Positions 1 through 6,203 of a stretch of 6,604 nucleotides of DNA are shown in pieces. Positions within the stretch are counted from its first letter, which is position 1, and every line of letters begins with the position of its first letter. This stretch comes from Pseudomonadota bacterium (GTDB lineage: Bacteria; Pseudomonadota; Alphaproteobacteria; Rhizobiales; Rhizobiaceae). Location of the stretch: positions 1 through 6,604 of the forward strand of contig JAEXXS010000015.1 of the NCBI GenBank assembly GCA_023451915.1, read 5' to 3'. The notes below the pieces were generated by a model. The model saw nothing but the letters and a program-made list of their open reading frames with translations, was not told the DNA's origin and searched no databases. Position numbers and translations under genes: made by a program.

Positions 1-60
1 CCGGAACTGAGAGAATTAGCCGAAAGGCTTTACGTTCCAGCGTCAGTGGAGGAGCTCTGA
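1..60 (+). CDS. C-terminal end of an unidentified upstream protein (partial)
   Basis: Frame 1 is open from the window edge to a TGA at 58-60 and encodes 19 residues ending in PASVEEL. The TGA shares its last base with the ATG of the thiolase (TGATG), an arrangement typical of translationally coupled genes in one operon. The fragment is too short to name a family. From its position just before a thiolase, another acyl-CoA metabolism gene is plausible, but that is inference only. Confidence 0.65.
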   Translation, partial: PELRELAERLYVPASVEEL

Positions 61-1262
61 TGAGAGAAGCTGTAATCGTATCAACTGCGCGTACGCCGAT
101 TGGCAAAGCCTATCGCGGAGCTTTCAACGACACGACAGCGCCAGCGCTGGCGGGCCACGCGATTGCCGCTGCCGTCGAGCGCGCGGGCATCGATGGCGCC
201 GAAGTGGAGGACGTCATTCTTGGTGCTGCACTTCAGCAAGGCACGACCCACATGAATATCGCCCGCACGTCCTTGTTGCGGGCTGGCCTTCCGGTTTCAG
301 TTCCGGGCCAGTCGATGGATCGTCAATGCGCATCGGGGCTGATGGCTATCGCAACAGCGGCAAAACAGATCACCGGCGATGGTATGACGATTGCCATTGG
401 CGGTGGCGTAGAGCAGATCTCGCTCGTGCAGAACGAGCATATGAACGTCTATCGCTGGCGCGATCCTTGGCTGACAGAGCATCTGCCCGCTACTTACATG
501 AGCATGATAGAGACGGCGGAGATCGTTTCGGCACGTTATGGTATATCGCGTGAGGCGCAGGATGAATATGCGCTGCAATCGCAGCAGCGCACTGCGGCTG
601 CACAGGCTGCAGGCCGCCTGAACGCAGAAATTGTACCGCTTCGTTCTTCCATGCTGGTCAAGGACAAGGCCACGGGCGAGGTTTCCGCGAAAAGCGTTGA
701 GCTCACGATGGATGAAGGCAACCGCCCCGAAACCACGCTGGAAGGCTTGCGTGGATTGAAGCCGGTCTTTTCCGGTGGTCAGGTGATCGCACAGGGTAAT
801 TATATTACCGCTGGCAACGCCTCGCAGCTGTCGGATGGTGCTTCGGCGTCTGTGTTGATGGAAGCAAAGGAAGCGGAAAAGCGGGGTCTTTCTCCGCTCG
901 GTATTTATCGCGGCATGGCGGTCGCCGGGTGTGAACCTGACGAAATGGGTATCGGCCCCGTTTATGCCGTACCGAAACTGCTGAAGCAGCATGGCCTGAC
1001 AGTCGATGATATCGATCTGTGGGAACTGAACGAAGCCTTTGCAGCGCAGGTTCTTTATTGCCGCGACAAGCTTGGCATCGACAATGAGAAGCTGAACGTA
1101 AGTGGCGGCGCGATTTCGATTGGCCATCCTTATGGAATGTCGGGGGCGCGTATGACCGGCCATGCCCTCATCGAAGGCAAGCGGCGCAATGGGCGCTATG
1201 TGGTGGTGACCATGTGCGTCGGCGGCGGTATGGGCGCTGCGGGCCTGTTTGAAATTTGTTAA
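60..1262 (+). CDS. Thiolase (acetyl-CoA C-acyltransferase family)
   Basis: A complete 400-residue thiolase, the usual length for the family. It catalyses CoA-dependent cleavage of a 3-ketoacyl-CoA to acetyl-CoA and a shortened acyl-CoA, or the reverse condensation, in the cytoplasm. All hallmarks are visible: the nucleophilic Cys90 in RQCASG, NEAFA at 324-328, the [16 protein letters not shown] block at 349-364 with His356, and the C-terminal CVGGGMG at 386-392 with the acid/base Cys386. The start is supported by GGAGGAG at 48-54, five bases before the ATG, and by the one-base overlap with the preceding stop, suggesting coupling to the upstream gene. It ends just before a hairpin terminator. 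The degradative 3-ketoacyl-CoA thiolase role fits the neighbouring CoA ligase and crotonase genes better than the biosynthetic acetoacetyl-CoA role, but chain-length and substrate specificity cannot be read from the sequence. Confidence 0.95.
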   Translation: MREAVIVSTARTPIGKAYRGAFNDTTAPALAGHAIAAAVERAGIDGAEVEDVILGAALQQGTTHMNIARTSLLRAGLPVSVPGQSMDRQCASGLMAIATAAKQITGDGMTIAIGGGVEQISLVQNEHMNVYRWRDPWLTEHLPATYMSMIETAEIVSARYGISREAQDEYALQSQQRTAAAQAAGRLNAEIVPLRSSMLVKDKATGEVSAKSVELTMDEGNRPETTLEGLRGLKPVFSGGQVIAQGNYITAGNASQLSDGASASVLMEAKEAEKRGLSPLGIYRGMAVAGCEPDEMGIGPVYAVPKLLKQHGLTVDDIDLWELNEAFAAQVLYCRDKLGIDNEKLNVSGGAISIGHPYGMSGARMTGHALIEGKRRNGRYVVVTMCVGGGMGAAGLFEIC

Positions 1263-1271
1263 CTAAAACGA

Positions 1272-1297
1272 AAAAGGCCGGCGAAAACCGGCCTTTT
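1272..1297. terminator. Bidirectional Rho-independent terminator between convergent genes
   Basis: A perfect 10-bp stem, AAAAGGCCGG (1272-1281) with CCGGCCTTTT (1288-1297), closes a 6-base loop (CGAAAA). The flanking A and T tracts provide a U-run on either strand; on the minus strand TTTTT is followed by CGTTTT, the stronger tail. It begins 9 bases after the thiolase stop and ends 23 bases beyond the stop of the convergent dehydrogenase, so it can end both transcripts. Confidence 0.92.
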
Positions 1298-1320
1298 CCA
1301 TAATGTTGCCCGCGGCGCTA

Positions 1321-2478
1321 TCAATAGGCGGCTTTATAAATCGCCAGAGCATCCGCCTCGGTCACTTTGCGAGGATTATTGACCAGAAGACGGGTCTGTT
1401 TCATCGCATCGCGCGCAAGCAGAGGCAAATCCTCTTCGGTGATATTCACTTCGCGCAATGTCTGCGGCACGCCAAGCTCACGGCTGAGGTCCGCCAGCTT
1501 TTCGACAAAGGCTTCAGCGCGTTTTTCCGCCGACACGCTGCTCAGTTCCGGGAAAACATCTGCGGCAATTTCCGCATAAACGTGGCTTGCTTCCGGCAGG
1601 TTGAAGCGCAACACATGCGCAAGCACGAGCGCATTGGATAAGCCGTGCGGCACATGGAAATGCCCGCCAATCGGGTAGGCGAGGGCATGAACAGCTGCAA
1701 CCGGCGAATTGGCAAAGGCCTGACCGGCAAGCAGTGAGCCGAGCAGCATGGCGGCGCGTGCGTCGCGGTTACCGCCGTCAAAGACCGCAGTGCGAATATT
1801 GGCGCCGAGCAATTGCAGGGCGTTACGCGCCAGCGAGCGCGACAAAGGATTGTTGTTGGCGGAAGCCGAAGCATAAGCCTCAATGGCGTGCACCATTGCA
1901 TCGATGCCGGTGGCAGCAGTGACCGCTGCCGGCAGACCTACGGTCAGATCCGCGTCAAGAATTGCCATGTCTGGCAACAGAAGGGGCGAGACCACACCCT
2001 TCTTTTCCGATGCTCCGGTGGTGATGATCGATATCGGTGTGACTTCCGACCCCGTGCCTGCCGTCGTCGGCACCAGCACGAGCGGCAAGCGTGGCCCGCG
2101 CGCGATGTGGACGCCATAGATATCATTCAGCTTTTCGCCGCTTTTTGCGAGCAGGGCGGCAACCTTTGCAACATCCATTGAGGAGCCGCCGCCAATGGCG
2201 AGAACACCAGTCGCTTCATGGGCGACGATCTGATCTTTTAGCGCCAGAACATTGCTTTCCGGCGGGTCAGCCTGCACATCATCGAAAACCGAAACGGCAA
2301 TGCCTGCCTGTTCCAAAGCATCTGTCGCGGGGTCCAGCAGTCCGAGCTTGCGCAATCCCTTGTCGGTGACGATGACAACGCGCTTGCCCAACACATGCCC
2401 GGCAATGTCGACAATCTTCGCCAGCCCGCCGGTTTGCAGCACGATGGATGGTGTTGTGTTGAAAACGAAATTTTCCAT
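1321..2478 (-). CDS. Iron-containing (group III) alcohol dehydrogenase
   Basis: A cytoplasmic NAD(P)-dependent dehydrogenase of the iron-activated family (FucO/AdhB type), interconverting an alcohol and an aldehyde or ketone. From the ATG at 2478 it has 385 residues, the normal length. The N-terminal nucleotide-binding half shows GGGSSMD at 96-102 and PTTAGTGSEVT at 137-147. The metal site is complete: Asp193 and His197 in DAMVHAIEAY, His264 in AVHALAYP, and His278 in HVPHGLSNA. The frame can be extended three codons to a TTG at 2487, but ATG is the more likely start; the only SD-like sequence is a weak GAAAGA. The ATG lies 27 bases after the ligase stop, so the two genes are probably co-transcribed. 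Its substrate is unknown. In this context it could oxidise an alcohol or hydroxy-acid precursor of the ligase substrate, but that is inference. Confidence 0.93.
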   Translation of the reverse strand: MENFVFNTTPSIVLQTGGLAKIVDIAGHVLGKRVVIVTDKGLRKLGLLDPATDALEQAGIAVSVFDDVQADPPESNVLALKDQIVAHEATGVLAIGGGSSMDVAKVAALLAKSGEKLNDIYGVHIARGPRLPLVLVPTTAGTGSEVTPISIITTGASEKKGVVSPLLLPDMAILDADLTVGLPAAVTAATGIDAMVHAIEAYASASANNNPLSRSLARNALQLLGANIRTAVFDGGNRDARAAMLLGSLLAGQAFANSPVAAVHALAYPIGGHFHVPHGLSNALVLAHVLRFNLPEASHVYAEIAADVFPELSSVSAEKRAEAFVEKLADLSRELGVPQTLREVNITEEDLPLLARDAMKQTRLLVNNPRKVTEADALAIYKAAY

Positions 2479-2505
2479 GATGTTCAAGTCTTTCGATATT
2501 GCAGA

Positions 2506-4099
2506 TCAGCTCGCGCGCTTTACCTTGAGCTCGCGATCAATCGTATCTCCGGTAATGCCTTCGCTGCGGAGTACATGTTTCTGGATTTTACCGCTCGATG
2601 TTTTTGGAAGAGATTCCAAAATCCGAACATAGCGCGGCACCATGAAGCGCGGCAGCCGGCCTGCGAGAAATTCCAGCAGTTCCCCGGCGATGATTTCCTG
2701 CCCTTCGACAGGGGTTACGGCGATCAGCACTTCATCTTCGCTCAATTCGCTTGGCACTGCGATGGCCGCGCATTCCTTGACACTTTCGTGAAAAAGCACT
2801 TCGGCCTCCAAAGCGAAGGAGGAAATATTTTCGCCACGCCGTCGGATGACGTCTTTCAGGCGATCCACGAAGAAATAGACGCCGTTTTCATCCTTCCGAA
2901 AGCTGTCTCCGGTGTGAAACCAGCCATTGCGCATCGCCTCGACCGTGGCCTTTGGATTGTTGTAATAACCTTTCATCAACGCCCAGGGACGGTCGGAGCG
3001 GATGACAAGTTCCCCCGCCGTCCCATCCGGCACTTCGATGTCGTTCTCGTCAACCACGCGCAGCTGATACCCAGGGGCGCGGCTTTCCAGCGATTCCCTT
3101 TTGGGTAATACCCGGTCCGGCAACGAGCGGGCTGGCGATTTCGGTCATGTTATAGATGGTCCAGGCTTCGACGCCGAATCTTTCCGCAAATAATGGGCCA
3201 TCCTCGCCGAACGGGGTAATGAAGGCGCGCCGCAGCGGGTGGCTGCGATCATCGGGTGATGCAGGCTGTTTCAGAAGGAAACTCGCCATGACACCCAGCA
3301 ACAGGCAATAGGTGGAGTTTGTTTCCCGAACCGCCTGCCAGAAATGCTGCGTTTTGAACTCGCGCATCATGCCGATGGAAAGGCCCCGCGCCAACATCGC
3401 ATAGACATAAAGCGTGGAACCGCAATGGAAGATCGGGCCGCAGATCATGCAGCGATCCGATTCATCGACGCAGTCAAAGGCGTCGGGACCCATCGTATAA
3501 AGCTGCACATAAGAGGTCACGACGCCTTTGGCATTGCCTGTCGTGCCAGAGGTGTACATGATGGCAAGCGTGTCCCAAGGCTCAATCGGCTTGTCGAGGA
3601 TAAGTTCCGTTTCGTTGACGGTTTCTACATCGATCAGAGGCAGAACTTCAACGCCAGGGAGGGAGTAATTGACAGAGCCTTCGACCACCAGCACTTTCCG
3701 CAGCTTGCCCGGGGAAACATCCTGCAAGCGTACAACCAGATCGGCGTGTGCCACCATAAGTGGAGCGTCTGCGTCGTCCAGAATATGGTCCAGCGGGCGG
3801 CCGAGGGCGGCGGTATTGATCGGCACATAGACCGCGCCGATATAGTTGATTGCGAACCAGGTGGTGAGCAGATTCGGGCCGTTGCCCATAAAACAAAGCA
3901 CATGGTCGCCACGTTTTACACCATGGGATTGCAATGTTGCTGCGCGTAGGCGAACGTGGTCTCGGGTCGTCTTATAATCCCATTCTGTTGATGGCCAAAA
4001 ATGCACGAATGGTGCTGTGGGGCGCTCGGCTGCATATCGATCGAGAAGATATCGTAACACGGAATGGTTACGGTCGAGCGCGCGCTGGTCTGGCGTCAT
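2506..4099 (-). pseudogene. AMP-forming acyl-CoA synthetase/ligase, split by a single-base frameshift
   Basis: An ANL-superfamily enzyme that activates a carboxylic acid to acyl-AMP and then acyl-CoA. The first frame starts at ATG 4099, with AGGAGG at 4110-4115 ten bases upstream. It carries the P-loop YTSGTTGNAKG (residues 182-192) and YNMTE (316-320), then runs into a stop at 3050 after GKPRP. The second frame, clearly homologous from GYQLRVVDEND onward, carries WFHTGD, the hinge DRLKDVIRRRGENIS and the C-terminal SSGKIQK with the catalytic lysine, ending at 2506. Removing one base from GGGG at 3074-3077 (CCCC on the coding strand) joins them as GKPRPGYQLR. That gives a 530-residue protein, normal for the family, with catalytic Lys504. 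The span of 1594 bases is exactly one more than 531 codons. No other lesion is visible, so this is a recent mutation, a sequencing error, or less likely a +1 recoding site. It leads an operon with the dehydrogenase. The substrate is unknown. Confidence 0.9.
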
Positions 4100-4109
4100 G
4101 TTTTGAATT

Positions 4110-4115
4110 CCTCCT
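4110..4115 (-). promoter_or_regulatory. Shine-Dalgarno of the acyl-CoA ligase
   Basis: CCTCCT on the plus strand reads AGGAGG on the minus strand, ten bases before the ATG at 4099. It is slightly distant but is a perfect consensus, and it fixes the ligase start. Confidence 0.75.
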
Positions 4116-4124
4116 GCCCCGGTC

Positions 4125-4153
4125 GCAACTAAACCTCAAAAGAGGGCAGTTGC
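4125..4153. repeat. Nested inverted repeat in the ligase leader
   Basis: Outer arms GCAACT (4125-4130) and AGTTGC (4148-4153) enclose inner arms CCTC (4134-4137) and GAGG (4142-4145) around an AAAA loop. The two stems are separated by an AAA/GC internal mismatch. If the ligase promoter proposed at 4166-4194 is correct, transcription would start near 4159, so this structure would sit at the extreme 5' end of the mRNA, upstream of the Shine-Dalgarno. It could be a leader hairpin or a second protein-binding site. No U-tract follows, so it is not a terminator. Confidence 0.45.
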
Positions 4154-4161
4154 AAACTCAC

Positions 4162-4189
4162 TTGGAATATGCAACATACCCGGTAGTAT
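4162..4189 (+). promoter_or_regulatory. Candidate sigma-70 promoter of the crotonase-transporter operon
   Basis: TTGGAA (4162-4167, four of six matches to TTGACA) and TAGTAT (4184-4189, four of six to TATAAT) are 16 bases apart. The start would fall near 4196, giving a short leader of about 24 bases. The -10 box lies inside the inverted repeat at 4174-4191, so a bound repressor would block it. The match is moderate, and the assignment rests partly on position. Confidence 0.4.
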
Positions 4190-4194
4190 GTCAA
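4166..4194 (-). promoter_or_regulatory. Candidate sigma-70 promoter of the ligase-dehydrogenase operon
   Basis: On the minus strand a perfect TTGACA (-35, plus-strand 4189-4194) is followed after exactly 17 bases by CATATT (-10, plus-strand 4166-4171, four of six matches). The start would be near 4159, leaving a leader of about 60 bases before the ligase ATG. The spacer and the end of the -35 box are occupied by the inverted repeat at 4174-4191. Confidence 0.58.
4174..4191. promoter_or_regulatory. Palindromic operator candidate shared by both divergent promoters
   Basis: ACATAC (4174-4179) and GTATGT (4186-4191) are perfect 6-bp inverted arms around the 6-base centre CCGGTA. The arrangement resembles operators of TetR-family repressors, which commonly control acyl-CoA and efflux genes through palindromes of this size. 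It overlaps the -10 of the rightward promoter and the -35 and spacer of the leftward one, so a single bound dimer could control both operons. No regulator gene is in the window, and the family assignment is inference. Confidence 0.5.
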
Positions 4195-4207
4195 AGCGAA
4201 AACGTCT

Positions 4208-4213
4208 GGGAGG
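4208..4213 (+). promoter_or_regulatory. Shine-Dalgarno that decides the crotonase start
   Basis: GGGAGG directly abuts the first ATG at 4214 with no spacing, so that ATG is unlikely to be used. It lies six bases before the second in-frame ATG at 4220, an optimal spacing. The start is therefore placed at 4220. Confidence 0.75.
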
Positions 4214-4219
4214 ATGGAA

Positions 4220-4960
4220 ATGGCCATAGTCAACATCGAGCGCGAGGGGCCGATTGCGGTGGCGCGCTATGACCGTGGCGGCAAGGCCAATGCTCTCAAC
4301 GAAGAATCCATGAAGGCGCTCATAGAGGCAGCGGACGAATTATCGGCGGATGATAGTGTTCAGGTCGTTATTATCACTGGCACCGAAAGCCGCTTTTCGG
4401 GGGGCGTCGATCTGAAGGACGAGAATCTGTGGCGCACCAATGCGGACGCTGTCTCTCGTCATACGGCCATGTCGCTTGGCGGTGTCATGTGTGATCGGTG
4501 GCGGTTGTTGCCACAGATCACCATCGCAGCGGTCGAAGGTCCGGCGGTTGGCGGCGGCGGCATTCTGGCTTTGGCAGCTGATTTCCGCGTTATGGCCGAG
4601 GGCGCTTTCTTTCAGTTTCCAGAAGTGCGTCTGGGCATGACGCTGGGCTGGGGCGGGCTGCCGCTCCTCTCATCGCTGATCGGTCCAGCCCGCGCCAAAC
4701 GTGTACTCTTCGCCAATGAGCGGATCGGCGAGAAGGATGCCCTCAATATGGGTCTTTGCGACAAGATTGCCCCTGTGGGCGGTGCGGTCGAAACCGCAAA
4801 ACGCTTCGCACAGACGATTGCCGAGTGTCCGCCCTTGGCCTTGCGGATGACGAAGCGAGCCATTGATCAGGAACACCGCGCCAACTGGGCGGCGCCCTAT
4901 GAAGCAGACCAGTTTTATCTGGCGAGGCTGATTGCAGAAAGCAGCAGCCGGCTGGGCTGA
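4220..4960 (+). CDS. Enoyl-CoA hydratase/isomerase (crotonase) family protein
   Basis: A 246-residue cytoplasmic protein of the crotonase fold, slightly shorter than the usual 255-260. The two oxyanion-hole segments that hold the thioester carbonyl are present: FSGGVDLK at 59-66 and GPAVGGGG at 107-114. Aligning by eye with rat mitochondrial hydratase, the residue equivalent to Glu144 is Ile115 (GGGGILALAADF against GGGCELAMMCDI), while Glu164 is kept as Glu135 (FPEVRLG). Enoyl-CoA hydratases generally need both, whereas delta3-delta2-enoyl-CoA isomerases use only the second, so hydratase activity should not be assumed. The start is chosen from the Shine-Dalgarno at 4208-4213. It is the first gene of a rightward operon, 28 bases before the solute-binding protein, and is divergent from the ligase. 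The family is certain; the reaction is not. Confidence 0.92.
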   Translation: MAIVNIEREGPIAVARYDRGGKANALNEESMKALIEAADELSADDSVQVVIITGTESRFSGGVDLKDENLWRTNADAVSRHTAMSLGGVMCDRWRLLPQITIAAVEGPAVGGGGILALAADFRVMAEGAFFQFPEVRLGMTLGWGGLPLLSSLIGPARAKRVLFANERIGEKDALNMGLCDKIAPVGGAVETAKRFAQTIAECPPLALRMTKRAIDQEHRANWAAPYEADQFYLARLIAESSSRLG

Positions 4961-4977
4961 TACAGTTATTATTTGGG

Positions 4978-4983
4978 AGGAGG
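4978..4983 (+). promoter_or_regulatory. Shine-Dalgarno of the solute-binding protein
   Basis: AGGAGG, within the longer purine run GGGAGGAGG (4975-4983), is five bases before the ATG at 4989. It fixes the start there rather than at the upstream in-frame ATG at 4932, which lies inside the crotonase gene and would bury the signal peptide. Confidence 0.85.
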
Positions 4984-4988
4984 AAAAC

Positions 4989-6191
4989 ATGACAATGAAA
5001 TCAATGATGCTCTCTTGTGCGTTTGCCGCGTTGATGCTTGCAAGCCCGGCTTTGGCAGAACCCGTTCGACTGGGCGTGCTAACGGATATGTCCGGCATGA
5101 ACTTCGATCTTGCCGGCGAAGGCTCAGTCGTTGCGGCAAAGATGGCTGTGGAGGATTTCGGCGGAAAGCTCAATGGGGAAACCATTGAAGTCATCGTCGG
5201 CGACCATCAGAACAAGCCGGATATCGGTTCCACGCTGGCACGCAGTTGGATCGATGAGACGAACGTCAAAGCTATCATTGACGTGCCGACTTCGTCGGTC
5301 GCCATGGCTGTTCAGGAAATCACACGCGACAAGGACGTGGCGTTTCTGGCATCCACCGCAGGGTCGTCGGACTTGACCGGGAAAGCCTGTTCGCCAACCA
5401 CCGCACAGTGGACTTGGGACACCTATTCGCTCGCCAACGGCACCGGGCGCGCCATGACACAAGAGGGCGGCAAGAAGTGGTACTTCATCACCGTTGACTA
5501 TACTTTCGGTCATGCGCTGGAGCGGGATACTGCGGAAGCGGTCAAGGCAAGCGGTGGTGAAGTTGTGGGCTCAGTGCGTCATCCCCGTGAAACCACCGAC
5601 TTCTCGTCCTTCCTGCTTCAGGCGCAAGCATCGGGCGCGGACGTGATCGCGCTTGCAAATTCGTCGGGCGATACGATGACCGCGCTCAAGCAGGCCAATG
5701 AATATGGCATTGCTCAGGGCGGCCAGAAGATTGCGGGCATGTTGCTGTTTCTTTCCGACGTCCATAGCGTTGGCCTTGAGACTGCAAAAGGCCTGACACT
5801 GACCACCGGTTTCTACTGGGACTATGATGACCAGACCCGCGCCTGGTCAAAGCGTTTCGGCGAACGGATGAACGGAAAAATGCCGACGATGGTTCACGCT
5901 GGCGTTTACTCGGCGGTCATGAATTATCTTAAGTCCTCGGAAGCAGCGAAGTCCACCAGCGGCAAGGTGGTTCTGGACAAGATGCGCACGATGGACATCA
6001 ACGACTTCTTTGCCCGCAATGCAAAGCTGCGCGCCGATGGTCGTATGGTGCACGATATGTATCTTGTTCAGGTCAAGTCGCCTGAGGAATCCAAAGGTCC
6101 GTGGGATTATTACAAAGTTTTGCGCACCATTCCGGGCGACGAAGCGTTCCGTCCGCTCGATAAGGGCGGCTGCCCGCTCGTGAAGCAGTAA
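4989..6191 (+). CDS. Periplasmic solute-binding protein of a branched-chain amino acid type (HAAT) ABC transporter
   Basis: A 400-residue periplasmic receptor of the LivJ/LivK type (Leu/Ile/Val-binding family, type 1 fold) that delivers substrate to an inner-membrane ABC transporter. The N-terminus is a Sec signal peptide: Lys4, a hydrophobic stretch at about 6-18, and ASPALA before predicted cleavage after Ala23. There is no lipobox. The mature protein opens with EPVRLGVLTDMSG, the typical first strand and binding loop, followed by the first-lobe segment with DVPTSSVAMAVQEI and FLASTAGSSDLTG (residues 98-131). Cys134 and Cys395 are the only mature cysteines and could form a disulfide. It follows the crotonase by 28 bases and precedes the ATPase by 12, so all three probably share a transcript. 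This family is not limited to amino acids; some members bind aromatic or aliphatic acids. Here, with CoA ligase and thiolase genes nearby, a catabolised carboxylic acid is plausible, but the ligand is unproven. Confidence 0.92.
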   Translation: MTMKSMMLSCAFAALMLASPALAEPVRLGVLTDMSGMNFDLAGEGSVVAAKMAVEDFGGKLNGETIEVIVGDHQNKPDIGSTLARSWIDETNVKAIIDVPTSSVAMAVQEITRDKDVAFLASTAGSSDLTGKACSPTTAQWTWDTYSLANGTGRAMTQEGGKKWYFITVDYTFGHALERDTAEAVKASGGEVVGSVRHPRETTDFSSFLLQAQASGADVIALANSSGDTMTALKQANEYGIAQGGQKIAGMLLFLSDVHSVGLETAKGLTLTTGFYWDYDDQTRAWSKRFGERMNGKMPTMVHAGVYSAVMNYLKSSEAAKSTSGKVVLDKMRTMDINDFFARNAKLRADGRMVHDMYLVQVKSPEESKGPWDYYKVLRTIPGDEAFRPLDKGGCPLVKQ

Positions 6192-6203
6192 GAGGCTGAT
6201 TGG

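Noticed and set aside
297..1163. Long minus-strand open frame (288 codons) opposite the thiolase
   Set aside because: It lies wholly within an unmistakable thiolase, has no recognisable domain, is rich in Arg, His and Cys as expected of an antisense shadow, and shows no convincing Shine-Dalgarno.
2395..3108. Plus-strand open frame (237 codons) across the dehydrogenase start and the ligase C-terminus
   Set aside because: It is antisense to two well-supported genes, crosses their boundary, and its translation resembles no protein family. The frame is open because of codon bias in the genes on the other strand.
2506..3123. Independent 205-residue gene starting at ATG 3123
   Set aside because: The first 17 or so residues are out-of-frame translation of the ligase, and the homologous part starts mid-domain at GYQLR. 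It is the 3' half of the frameshifted ligase, not a separate gene.
4104..4109. GAATTC palindrome next to the ligase Shine-Dalgarno
   Set aside because: A six-base restriction-site palindrome is expected by chance at this length, and nothing ties it to regulation.
4125..4153. Inverted repeat considered as a terminator or riboswitch
   Set aside because: No U-tract follows on either strand, and the element is far too small for a known riboswitch aptamer. It is kept only as an unexplained repeat.
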